A stretch of DNA of 64,000 nt, taken from the NCBI GenBank assembly GCA_023435895.1, contig JAEZLH010000033.1, positions 62,001 through 126,000 of the forward strand, given 5' to 3'. Each line of letters starts with the position of its first letter. Position 1 is the stretch's first letter. Source of the stretch: Bacillota bacterium (lineage in GTDB: Bacteria > Bacillota > Clostridia > Lachnospirales > Lachnospiraceae). Shown in pieces: positions 9,227 through 17,712 of the stretch. The translations under genes and the position numbers were made by a program. The notes under the pieces were generated by a model, which was not told where the DNA came from, made no database searches, and worked only from the letters and a program-made list of their open reading frames with translations.

Positions 9227-9242
9227 TTAATTCTAGAATTAA
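9227..9242. promoter_or_regulatory. 16-bp perfect palindrome upstream of rhaB
   Basis: TTAATTCTAGAATTAA is fully self-complementary and lies 36-51 bp before the rhaB start codon, a fitting place for an operator. Which regulator would bind is unknown; AraC proteins usually prefer direct repeats. Confidence 0.4.
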
Positions 9243-9352
9243 TCTCTTTCCAACATACTTTATTGTAAATATGTACATTAGATAAGACGTATGCTATTTC
9301 ACTTAACTGACTGTTTGACTCTTAAATCATATTATTATCATACCAATTTTTG

Positions 9353-9393
9353 AGACAAAAAAAAGAACACCTTTTGTTTAAAAAAGTGTCCTT
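9353..9393 (-). terminator. Terminator of the AraC-type regulator gene
   Basis: Minus-strand hairpin of 12-13 bp (arms about 9381-9393 and 9363-9375) followed by a run of eight T. The stop codon at 9392-9394 overlaps the first arm, so the hairpin begins at the very end of the gene. It separates the regulator from rhaB. Confidence 0.85.
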
Positions 9394-10366
9394 ATTTGCC
9401 TTCTATACCAATCCGGTACGCCCTAGGAGTAACACCGAACTTTTTATAGAATATTTTATGAAAATAACTAATATTATCATATCCTACTGCCAGAGCAATA
9501 TCCATTACTGACATGGAAGTAGTATGAAGCAAGTATCCCGCCTGACTCAACCGTTTCGCTTGAATTAGATCCGTATAAGTCCTGCCAGTTCTCTTCTTTA
9601 TCTCTTTGGAAAGCCAATACAAATCATAGTGTAGATGCTCTGCCAACTCAGACAATTCCCCATCCCTATAGTGCTCTTCTATATAACTTAACACCATAGC
9701 GATAAATTTCTGTTGGGTGCCCTTCTCATCCGTTTCCATCTTATCCATATGATTCATAAGTTGAAGAAATAGTAACCCCATTGTAGCCTGATTAATACTT
9801 CGTTTATTGGTCTGATTATTAATAATTGTCCAAATTAAATTCTCTATCAAATGCTGTATAGGAAGGATATCCGCCACTTTAAAATGAAGATAGCCGGAGG
9901 CTTCGTTATCACCTTTCAGACAGTCTATGATAAAATCACGAAGGTGATTTTCCTCACTTTCCATCATTTTAAGCCCATAGTGAAAGAATTCCGGTAGTAT
10001 GATAAAATTCACTCCGATATCGTCTTCTCCTGCTGGAAAGATCTCCTGTGTTGCCTTCTGGTTCAAAAACAACAGTTCCCCTTGCCTAAGTACAACCTCC
10101 TCGTCATTAATCATATGACGGGTGCTGCCAGAACACATATAAATTACTTCAATATAATTATGGGTATGCTTAGGAAAATGCACAAAACGAGTATGGGTCC
10201 TTACCTGAATCAGCTTCCCTCTCTCCAGTAGTTTCTTCGCATCGATGATATTACTTTCTTCTGACATATACAATTCTTTTTCAATATTTACTTCTCCGGA
10301 CAGAATTCTTTGTTCTTCCGGAGTAATTTTTTTTAATTCCATTAATATACTATTCGTCATAAGCAT
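9392..10366 (-). CDS. AraC-family transcriptional regulator, probably of rhamnose genes
   Basis: A 324-residue two-domain regulator. The N-terminal half (about residues 45-170) looks like a sugar-binding cupin with His-rich FPKHTHNYIEV, as in RhaR/RhaS. The last 100 residues form a double helix-turn-helix ending in AVGYDNISYFHKIFYKKFGVTPRAYR, the AraC signature. Its place directly upstream of rhaBA on the same strand suggests rhamnose-dependent activation of that operon, which is inference from context. It has its own terminator. The ATG at 10366 has AAGG four bases upstream; in-frame ATGs at codons 3 and 9 are alternatives. Confidence 0.88.
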   Translation of the reverse strand: MLMTNSILMELKKITPEEQRILSGEVNIEKELYMSEESNIIDAKKLLERGKLIQVRTHTRFVHFPKHTHNYIEVIYMCSGSTRHMINDEEVVLRQGELLFLNQKATQEIFPAGEDDIGVNFIILPEFFHYGLKMMESEENHLRDFIIDCLKGDNEASGYLHFKVADILPIQHLIENLIWTIINNQTNKRSINQATMGLLFLQLMNHMDKMETDEKGTQQKFIAMVLSYIEEHYRDGELSELAEHLHYDLYWLSKEIKKRTGRTYTDLIQAKRLSQAGYLLHTTSMSVMDIALAVGYDNISYFHKIFYKKFGVTPRAYRIGIEGK

Positions 10367-10585
10367 TTACCTTAATGTAAATTTTACATCTATCATAGAA
10401 AATCAATAAATAGAAAACTTCAAAAATAGATATCTCTTAAAACAGTTTAAGTTATTAAATCTATCTTAAGATTACTCTAACTTTTTATTCTTCTTTCTTA
10501 TATCATGCTTATTAGAGTATATATCTTTCCATTAAGAAAGTACAGTATAGAAAGTATATCCTTCCGGTATTTCCGATATATGATT

Positions 10586-12277
10586 TTATTCGTACTGTTG
10601 TAATGTATAAAACTGAAGGAATCCTGCATTGTTATTGATTAATTCCTCAAGACTCCCTACTTCTTCAATCCTTCCATCTTCCATATAAATGATGTAATCA
10701 TAAAGTTTTAAAAGCTCATCACTTAATTTATGTGTAATCGTAATTAATGTTAAGTCTCCCATATCAAGTAATCGATGCTCAATATCATAGGCAGTCTGCA
10801 TATCCACTGCTGAGGTTCCCTCATCCAGTACCAACATTCTCTTTTTACGAATAAGAGCTCTTGCAACTGCAATCCTTTGACGCTGTCCCCCAGAAAGGGA
10901 GGCACCGTTCTCTCCAGCAAGCGAAAGCATCCCTTCTGGTATTTTTTCCAAAAACTGATCAGCCCCACTCATTTGCAAGGCTTCCTCCAATTCCTGCTGT
11001 TCATAGGATTGATAAAGAGTTATATTATGTTGTATGGTACTATCAAAAATATATACATTTTGTTGAATTACCGAAATCATATTCTGCAACTCTTCCATAT
11101 CCAGTTCATGAAGCTCGTTATTATCATACCGAATTATCCCTGAGTATTCTGATAAATTCCCTGTAAGCAGCTTTACAAACGTTGTTTTTCCGCATCCACT
11201 TTTTCCAACGATTGCGTATTTTTTTCCTTGTTCTATTTGTAGAGTTACATCTCTAATTACCGGTTTCTCCTGGTCGTAAGAAAAGTTTAACTCCTTTACC
11301 TCTATCCCCTTTTGCAAGGAAGGGTTGTTCCTACCTTGAAAAGATTGATCGGTAAAGTTCTCCAAATTACTCATTCTGGCTATCACAGGTTTGATGCCTT
11401 GAAGCAATGGAATATTTTGCAGAATTATCATAACCGGGCTAATAAAGGTTCCAGAAAGTTGAACAACCGCCACCAAAGTACCCAAGGACATTTTTCCTTG
11501 AATAATCATATATGCCCCAAGAAACAGACCTGATAACTGGGTTAGATATGCAAAGATTCCTGATATGCCTTCATTCAATGCAAGAAGTTTGTCTGCCCGG
11601 TATTTCGCTTCAGTAAGAATATGATTTTTCTCATTAAACTCTTTTTTTATAGGAAGTTCCATTCTATAAGATTTAATCACTTCAAATCCCGAAAAAAAAT
11701 CTTTTAGCTTTGATGTAAACATGGATAATTGTTTTGATAATTCATCTTGCCTTGCTTGCATGCGATTTCCAATTAATCCAGGTAACACAAGCATTAGTAT
11801 CATACAAAAAAATAGACAAGCTGTAATAAATGGACTTATTTGAAAAAGCATAATACAGGTAACAAGGAAAATGACTATGTATTGAAGTGTCACTAAAGCA
11901 GGTGCAAAATAATTTTCCTCAATCAGCTTTATATCATTCGTAAGTGCTGAAATATAATCCGCCGAATTATCCCTTCCAAAATTTTGCATATTCCTTTGCA
12001 CAATACCATAAAAAACTCGTTCCCTCAGTGTTTTTGTCAATTTACAAATTAATTTCTTGCCTATTAGTGAGCTCCAATAAGTTAGTAGTCCAAGTATGAT
12101 AATATATAATACTGTTATTACTAAAATTCTTTGGAAAGAAATCATATCCCCTGTTATTGCCAAGTCGATGATTTTCTGCAGTAGCTTGGCTATAAAAACA
12201 GAAGCTACAGCTGTTATCACATTTAGTAGCATTGCAAATATGAGCAAACCCTTATTCCTCTTTATACTATAATTCAT
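10586..12277 (-). CDS. ABC transporter with fused membrane and ATPase domains
   Basis: A 563-residue half-transporter of exporter type. The first 300 residues hold about six membrane helices (ABC transmembrane type 1). The ATPase domain follows from about residue 325, with Walker A GKSGCGKTTF, signature LSGGQRQRIAVARAL, Walker B MLVLDEGTSAVD and switch His in TITHK. It would work as a homodimer exporting a drug, peptide or lipid. It lies downstream of an ArsR-type regulator on the same strand, about 300 bp away, and is unrelated to the rhamnose genes around it. Confidence 0.92.
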   Translation of the reverse strand: MNYSIKRNKGLLIFAMLLNVITAVASVFIAKLLQKIIDLAITGDMISFQRILVITVLYIIILGLLTYWSSLIGKKLICKLTKTLRERVFYGIVQRNMQNFGRDNSADYISALTNDIKLIEENYFAPALVTLQYIVIFLVTCIMLFQISPFITACLFFCMILMLVLPGLIGNRMQARQDELSKQLSMFTSKLKDFFSGFEVIKSYRMELPIKKEFNEKNHILTEAKYRADKLLALNEGISGIFAYLTQLSGLFLGAYMIIQGKMSLGTLVAVVQLSGTFISPVMIILQNIPLLQGIKPVIARMSNLENFTDQSFQGRNNPSLQKGIEVKELNFSYDQEKPVIRDVTLQIEQGKKYAIVGKSGCGKTTFVKLLTGNLSEYSGIIRYDNNELHELDMEELQNMISVIQQNVYIFDSTIQHNITLYQSYEQQELEEALQMSGADQFLEKIPEGMLSLAGENGASLSGGQRQRIAVARALIRKKRMLVLDEGTSAVDMQTAYDIEHRLLDMGDLTLITITHKLSDELLKLYDYIIYMEDGRIEEVGSLEELINNNAGFLQFYTLQQYE

Positions 12278-12579
12278 TGTCCATCCTCCAATTTGATTAT
12301 CATATAATTAGTTCGATATTTATCTTATCATATAATTTTATTTGCGTCAATTATATTAGACTTATATCATATTGTAGATTTTAATCATGGAGAAATTGTG
12401 ACAAGTAGAAACTCAGCTAAGTAGAAGCTCTGACAAGTAGAAATATGCATAAATAATTTTTCTGTACAAATAATGAAACATTTTCTTCAATAATATCCAA
12501 CGTAATACAAAAAACAATATAGTACCTATCTTTTCTGCAATAAAAAATTCCCAATATTCATTAGGAATTTTAAAGATTC
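12278..12579. other. Gap between exporter and regulator, with short direct repeats
   Basis: About 300 bp with no credible gene. TGACAAGTAGAAA occurs at 12399-12411 and 12431-12443 with a partial copy (AAGTAGAA) between. ATCATATAAT is also repeated near 12300-12340, close to where the exporter promoter should be. Confidence 0.45.
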
Positions 12580-13611
12580 TTATAAAAATAGTTTTTCTAA
12601 TTCTTTTATAAAGGCCTTCAGATTTTCTTCCTGAATACAATAATATACTTTACCATCCTTCTTTTCTACATAAACAAATTCACAGTATAATAATACATTC
12701 ATATGGTGGGACATGGTTGCCGCGGATAATCCCAGCTGTTTTGCAATTTCGAGATTGTACATAGGTTTATCTTTCAATGCCAGGATTATTTCCAGTTTAC
12801 TGCTATCACTTAAAGCTTTTAGTTTTGATAAAATAGACTCCTTTGATTGACTATACCCTTTCTCATTAGGAGTGAGTTTATCAATCAGTAATCCATAATA
12901 ACTATTTTTTTCATCTAATAATAGTGTTGCAGGGAAAACCATCGCGGGATATGTTTTTGCATCCTTGGCAAACTTATTTTTATATTCGATAAAAATATCG
13001 TTTTTCGGTTCATTCATAAGGATTTGATATTGTTTTAATAATTTGTCCAATGGACTTTTTATACTTTTAACCGCTTTCTTATAAGCCTCCATATCGCTCT
13101 CTACGATATTAATCAACTGCAATAAATGCATTTGGGGTTGCTGCATAATCTGTAGTAATTTCCATTTTGATTTATCAGCTAAATTGCATTTATTCAAAAA
13201 TAAAACAATCTCTTCCAGGGTAGTAATTGATTTTTTGTCAGAGTCAAGGTTAAAAACCTCGTCACATATTTGAATAATTTGTTTATTAATCATTTCATTT
13301 GTCAAGTGGTCAATGGAACTGAACTCTTCCTTATATTCAATTATTAACATCAAAAGAACTAAGAAAAAATCATAATCATTCTCACCAAAATAATATGTTT
13401 TATCGGGATTTGAGAGCATATACTTTTGATATGTCCGTGTATACTCCTCAAACACTTGAAAATTTTGCGTATAGAACAACTCTCCATCATAGCCTAAGGC
13501 GGTTAAACTTTCCTTTGTTTCTTGCTTTATTTCCTCCATATGAATGCAAACATAGTTTAAACCCATAATTTCAAATATAGGATCTAATTCCTTTATAATT
13601 TCATTAACCAT
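12580..13611 (-). CDS. ArsR-type winged-helix regulator with large N-terminal domain
   Basis: A 343-residue protein whose last 75 residues form an ArsR-like winged helix (SDSSKLEIILALKDKPMYN, then LGLSAATMSHHMNVL). The first 260 residues are mainly helical and not recognised by me; similar long ArsR proteins (DUF5937-like) are common in Firmicutes. The position upstream of the ABC exporter on the same strand suggests that it controls that exporter. The start has GAGGA 8-9 nt upstream, and a perfect dyad lies 46 bp before it. Confidence 0.82.
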   Translation of the reverse strand: MVNEIIKELDPIFEIMGLNYVCIHMEEIKQETKESLTALGYDGELFYTQNFQVFEEYTRTYQKYMLSNPDKTYYFGENDYDFFLVLLMLIIEYKEEFSSIDHLTNEMINKQIIQICDEVFNLDSDKKSITTLEEIVLFLNKCNLADKSKWKLLQIMQQPQMHLLQLINIVESDMEAYKKAVKSIKSPLDKLLKQYQILMNEPKNDIFIEYKNKFAKDAKTYPAMVFPATLLLDEKNSYYGLLIDKLTPNEKGYSQSKESILSKLKALSDSSKLEIILALKDKPMYNLEIAKQLGLSAATMSHHMNVLLYCEFVYVEKKDGKVYYCIQEENLKAFIKELEKLFL

Positions 13612-13656
13612 GTTATTTTCCTCTTGTCTTGTATTCTATTTGATATACTTCTAATT

Positions 13657-13671
13657 TATTGTATTACAATA
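13657..13671. promoter_or_regulatory. Perfect dyad upstream of the ArsR-type regulator
   Basis: TATTGTA-T-TACAATA is a perfect 7+1+7 inverted repeat 46 bp before the regulator start, a plausible autoregulatory operator. Confidence 0.45.
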
Positions 13672-13760
13672 TAATTATCAATACAAGAGGCATCACATGG
13701 TTAATTATCAATATGTACCAAAACTCATAAGTTCTTTATGATACTTGAAACCTACTTATA

Positions 13761-14087
13761 TTATTTTAAATAAAACACTTCCTTCAAGAATTTGATTGGT
13801 TCTTCCTCCTTAAAATCAAAGGAGCCTTCTACCATCTTTGAAGTAATGGCATTCCATCGATTGCAAGCTTTGCTTTTTGCAATATAGTCATTCGCCGCCT
13901 TTACATCATCACATTCAAAGCAATAAAAGAATTGTGTTCCGTTTTGAAAAATAGAATAATCTCGATATCCCGCTTTAGTGTGCTCTTCCATAATCTCCGG
14001 CCAGGGCTCAAGATGCAGTCTTACATACTCCTCTAAATACTCTTCTTTTATTTGCCACGTCCAGGCATATTTTTTACTGTGTTCCAT
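13761..14087 (-). CDS. rhaM: L-rhamnose mutarotase
   Basis: A 108-residue dimeric alpha-beta barrel protein of the RhaM/YiiL family (usual length 104). Matching features are the EYVRLHLEPWPEI segment with the conserved His, YSIFQNG, CNRWNAI and the C-terminal EVFYL. It interconverts alpha and beta L-rhamnose, supplying the anomer needed by RhaA. It follows the sugar-binding lipoprotein gene, but a hairpin at 14250-14302 separates them, so it may have its own promoter or receive read-through. Confidence 0.93.
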   Translation of the reverse strand: MEHSKKYAWTWQIKEEYLEEYVRLHLEPWPEIMEEHTKAGYRDYSIFQNGTQFFYCFECDDVKAANDYIAKSKACNRWNAITSKMVEGSFDFKEEEPIKFLKEVFYLK

Positions 14088-14249
14088 GTTAATTTACAAT
14101 CCTTTCTTAATCAAGTTAAAAACGAGTGTCATAAACTATTTAAATCGACTTTACCAACGCATCAAAGTATGATCTTTTGGTATCCTAAGATTGCCACCAC
14201 TACAATATGGATAATGTATTTGACATTAGAAGATTTGATTTGTTATTAC

Positions 14250-14302
14250 AAAACCGGGGTAATGCATGAAATAAAATTTCCACCATGCAATACACCCGGT
14301 TC
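14250..14302 (-). terminator. Hairpin after the rhamnose importer operon
   Basis: On the minus strand about 16 bp pair (arms 14284-14301 and 14252-14268, with a small bulge), followed by TTTTG. It lies just after the binding-protein gene and before rhaM. The short T tract suggests partial termination. Confidence 0.65.
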
Positions 14303-14338
14303 CATATCGATTATTTAAATGCTGAATTTCTTAGCTGA

Positions 14339-15517
14339 TTACAGCTTCTTGATCCAATCTTTCATATTGCCTTTGTAGAATACATAAGGTGTTCCTGCCA
14401 GTACAGCGGTACCGCCATCACCATTATCATATGCTTCAAATACTGTTTCAGGATATTCACGGAAGGCTGCCATAGTAAACTTGGAGCCTGCTTTACCATC
14501 AAAGGAACCATCAATGGTTGCAAGAGTGGATGCTGCGGATACAGCACCAAGATGGATTACATCCCAAAGCATCATGTAAGGGCATACGGATGCAAAAGCA
14601 TCATCGGTAGGCTCCTTTGGCATAAAGGACTGCATTTCGGAAGGTAAGCCAAGTCCGGTTAATTTAATCTTGCTGTTGGAGCTCTTTAAAGTCTGACCAG
14701 CTGCTGCAATACCTACTGTAGTAGGAGAAATGATACAGTCAACTTTGTTTTCTGCCACAAAAGCCTGTGCCTGTGTTGTAGACTCAGTTAAGTCATCATT
14801 ACCATATTTCTTGTCAATTGCAGGATTTACTTTACCAGTATAAACACTATCTTTTAATTCGGTTTCCATTGCTGCAATCCAGCTATTTTGTACCGGTGTG
14901 TCGATGGAAGCGGAAAGAACGCCAAGGTTGATTACATCTCCTGTGTAGGAAGATAACGCGCTGGTAACTGCTTTCTTCATATCTCCATCTTCCGGATAAT
15001 CAACACCAAGGGTAATTAATACAGCGCCTTGTACCAAATATGCACCGATGTCATTTGTATTGGCCTGATTTACATGAGTGGTACGATAGTCAGGATTCGC
15101 TGCGGAGTCAATTGATGTAATTTTGATTCCTGCATCCTTAGCTTTTTTAAATACCTGATCGTATCCAGCATCTCCGTTCGTGGAGATTGTGATGGAAGCA
15201 ACCTTTTGAGTAATTAACTCATCTAATAACTGTACCTGTGCTGCAACAGTTGTTTCAGCCGGACTCTTGTAAACTGCTTTTTTACCCTTTGCTGACATAT
15301 ACTCATTGAAGCCTTCAAACATTAAATCACCAAAGGTATTACCTGTGGACTTAAACATAAATACGTGTGCACCCTCTAAAGAATCCCCGCCTTTTGAACC
15401 ACCGCTAGTGGGTTTACCTCCGGTTGGTGTAGACTGTGTTGTAGAACAGCCTGCCATTGCACTTACTACCAACATGATTGATAAACATAGTGCTGCTAAT
15501 CTTTTAAAATTTTTCAT
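14339..15517 (-). CDS. rhaS: Rhamnose-type ABC transporter substrate-binding lipoprotein
   Basis: A 392-residue periplasmic-binding-protein type 1 fold (Peripla_BP_4) of the ribose/rhamnose/autoinducer-2 class. A lipoprotein signal ends at AMAGC with Cys24, so it is anchored on the outer face of the membrane. I start at 15517, where GGGAGG lies about 9 nt upstream; the ORF could begin at 15568 but that would bury the signal peptide. It is last in the ATPase-permease-permease-binding protein operon. The rhamnose substrate is inferred from the neighbouring rhaBA and rhaM. The symbol is the importer's rhaS, not the E. coli AraC regulator of that name. Confidence 0.85.
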   Translation of the reverse strand: MKNFKRLAALCLSIMLVVSAMAGCSTTQSTPTGGKPTSGGSKGGDSLEGAHVFMFKSTGNTFGDLMFEGFNEYMSAKGKKAVYKSPAETTVAAQVQLLDELITQKVASITISTNGDAGYDQVFKKAKDAGIKITSIDSAANPDYRTTHVNQANTNDIGAYLVQGAVLITLGVDYPEDGDMKKAVTSALSSYTGDVINLGVLSASIDTPVQNSWIAAMETELKDSVYTGKVNPAIDKKYGNDDLTESTTQAQAFVAENKVDCIISPTTVGIAAAGQTLKSSNSKIKLTGLGLPSEMQSFMPKEPTDDAFASVCPYMMLWDVIHLGAVSAASTLATIDGSFDGKAGSKFTMAAFREYPETVFEAYDNGDGGTAVLAGTPYVFYKGNMKDWIKKL

Positions 15518-15676
15518 AACTACATCCTCCCATAAAATATTTTCATTGATAATTCGGGTATCCCGCATTATCTATTTATAGAAACAGCTTGGTATTCATT
15601 AACTACCGAACGATACATCAGCTGTCTATAACACAAGAAGCATTCTTCTCCACTTAATTTGGAACATATTCCTTCA

Positions 15677-16705
15677 TTAACTAATCGCTTTTACCTTCCC
15701 ATATCTAAACTTAGCGGCAATCTGATTGATATTCGGTATCAGTACCGCAATAATAAGAATAAAACCAATCATGATCTTTCTTGAGTTAGCATCTACGCCC
15801 ATTAAACCTAATGAGTAGGATAAAAACGCCATAATTAAGGTGGCTACAATCGGACCGTATACTTTACCTTTACCGCCATTGGTTGAAATTCCGCCTAATA
15901 CACAGATTGCTATTGCATCCAGTTCGTATCCGGTACCCATGGTAGAGCTTACCCCTCCGCCCATACGTCCTACGAAGAAAATGGAGGTGATTCCTGCCAT
16001 AACTCCCATCAATATGAATACAATGAGTTTGGTTCTTGCCACATTGATACCAGAATAACTAGCACAGGTGGCATTATTGCCTACGATGTAAAGCTTACGG
16101 CCAAAAGTTGATTTATGTAGGATTAACACAAATATCACAGCCATTAATAAAAAGCATATAAACGCTACCGGTATACCAAGTATATTCGTCCATGCCAACT
16201 GTACATAGAATTCTGGAAAGTGCTTTAATACATTGACATCAAGAATTATTTTCACGATTCCTCGAAATAACATGGCGGTTGAAATTGTTACTATTACCGA
16301 AGGCATTTTTAAATAAGCAATTAAAAAGCCGTTGAATGCGCCACATAGGCCACCCACTAGAAGACTTAATAACACACATACTACTACCGGAAGTCCTGCG
16401 TCCATCGTCAAACCGGTTACCATAGATGCCATAATCATGATCGATGCTACAGATACATCAATATCACCAAGCATCAACACAAACATCATTCCAAGAACCA
16501 GAGGCGATAAATCCATTCCCGATTGAATAATTGACTGAATAGTTCCCTGTGCAAAGTAAAGATTACTTTTTGTAAAAATCAGCATTACATTAATAAGGAT
16601 TAGGATATAGACCAACATCATTTCCCATTGGACAAGGAATTTCTTCAGGTCAAATTTATCTTTTAACGTTAGATTATGGGCTGGGGTTTTATTTACACTT
16701 GACAT
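15677..16705 (-). CDS. rhaQ: Sugar ABC transporter permease (rhamnose type)
   Basis: A 342-residue permease of the ribose/AI-2 (BPD_transp_2) family with eight to ten hydrophobic segments. It carries the family loop of type GRKLYIVGNNATCASYSGI and the segment AICVLGGISTNGGKG. It forms the channel with the next permease. Its ATG overlaps the previous stop codon by one base (TAATG), which suggests coupled translation. Confidence 0.87.
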   Translation of the reverse strand: MSSVNKTPAHNLTLKDKFDLKKFLVQWEMMLVYILILINVMLIFTKSNLYFAQGTIQSIIQSGMDLSPLVLGMMFVLMLGDIDVSVASIMIMASMVTGLTMDAGLPVVVCVLLSLLVGGLCGAFNGFLIAYLKMPSVIVTISTAMLFRGIVKIILDVNVLKHFPEFYVQLAWTNILGIPVAFICFLLMAVIFVLILHKSTFGRKLYIVGNNATCASYSGINVARTKLIVFILMGVMAGITSIFFVGRMGGGVSSTMGTGYELDAIAICVLGGISTNGGKGKVYGPIVATLIMAFLSYSLGLMGVDANSRKIMIGFILIIAVLIPNINQIAAKFRYGKVKAIS

Positions 16706-17709
16706 TAGATTAATGCTCCCCTTTCTTTTAGTACACGTTTTTTCGTTTGATAATTGGTAAAGAGGTTAATTCCTACGGCAACAATGATAATACTTCCTTG
16801 AATTGCATTCTGCCATACGCTTAATCCCGGAAGCAGACTGATAAAATAGGTAATAACACTCATCATTAAAGCGCCAATAATAACACCATCAATTCTACCT
16901 TTTCCACCGGTTATGCTAACACCGCCCAGGATGCAGATAGCAATCGCAAGCATCTCATATCCTTCGCCCATACCGTAGTTGGCAATGGCATAATTCGCGG
17001 TATAAAGCATTCCTGACAATCCTGCAAGAGCGCCGCATAAGGTGAAAGCTAAAAAGGTAACTCTTGCTTCATTAATTCCTGCCACCTTTGAGGATTCCTT
17101 ATTGGTTCCAATTGCATAAATTCTTCTTCCCTTAGAGGTGTAGCCAAGGAAGATGCCCGCCGCAATAAATACAACAACGGTAATCCACAAAATACTGTAT
17201 ATACCAAAAATCTTACCGGTTGCAAATTTCAGATATCCTTCGGTGAACTGATGAGGAAACCACCACTCTCCTCCAGAGGCCAGAAATGCAAAACCACGAT
17301 AAATGTACATGGTACCTAAGGTTGCAATCATTGGAACCATTTTAAAATACCCAACAATGATTCCGTTAAAGGCTCCGCATAATACACCCACTAAAATTCC
17401 AAGCAATACCCATACAATAGATGGCAAATTAGGGTTTTTACTCATTAACGAGGAACAGATAACACCGGACAATCCAAGGGTCGATGCCACCGATAAATCA
17501 ATACCTCCGGTAATAATTACCATCATCATGCCAACTGCCAGTAACATATAAACTGCATTATTTTGAAGCATATTCATGATCGAATTGGCAGAATACATGG
17601 AAGGAGTAATAATTGCAGCGATAATCAACAATACAGCAAATGCGATTAAGAGCCCTGTATTCCTTCCGCCTAAAATATAATTAATAACTGTTTGATTGCG
17701 TTTTTTCAC
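16705..17709 (-). CDS. rhaP: Sugar ABC transporter permease (rhamnose type)
   Basis: A 334-residue BPD_transp_2 permease with about nine hydrophobic segments and the motifs GRRIYAIGTNKESSKVAGI and AICILGGVSITGGKG. It starts with GTG at 17707-17709, with GGAGG 8 nt upstream and only 3 nt after the ATPase stop. It pairs with the permease at 15677-16705. Confidence 0.87.
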   Translation of the reverse strand: MKKRNQTVINYILGGRNTGLLIAFAVLLIIAAIITPSMYSANSIMNMLQNNAVYMLLAVGMMMVIITGGIDLSVASTLGLSGVICSSLMSKNPNLPSIVWVLLGILVGVLCGAFNGIIVGYFKMVPMIATLGTMYIYRGFAFLASGGEWWFPHQFTEGYLKFATGKIFGIYSILWITVVVFIAAGIFLGYTSKGRRIYAIGTNKESSKVAGINEARVTFLAFTLCGALAGLSGMLYTANYAIANYGMGEGYEMLAIAICILGGVSITGGKGRIDGVIIGALMMSVITYFISLLPGLSVWQNAIQGSIIIVAVGINLFTNYQTKKRVLKERGALI

Positions 17710-17712
17710 AGC

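Noticed and set aside
12399..12443. Direct repeats of TGACAAGTAGAAA as regulatory sites
   Set aside because: They lie after the regulator's stop codon and far from the exporter start; chance or slippage duplication is more likely.
12413..12640. 75-codon minus-strand ORF after the ArsR-type regulator
   Set aside because: It overlaps the regulator's 3' end, is dominated by hydrophobic and aromatic AT-rich codons, and has no ribosome-binding site.
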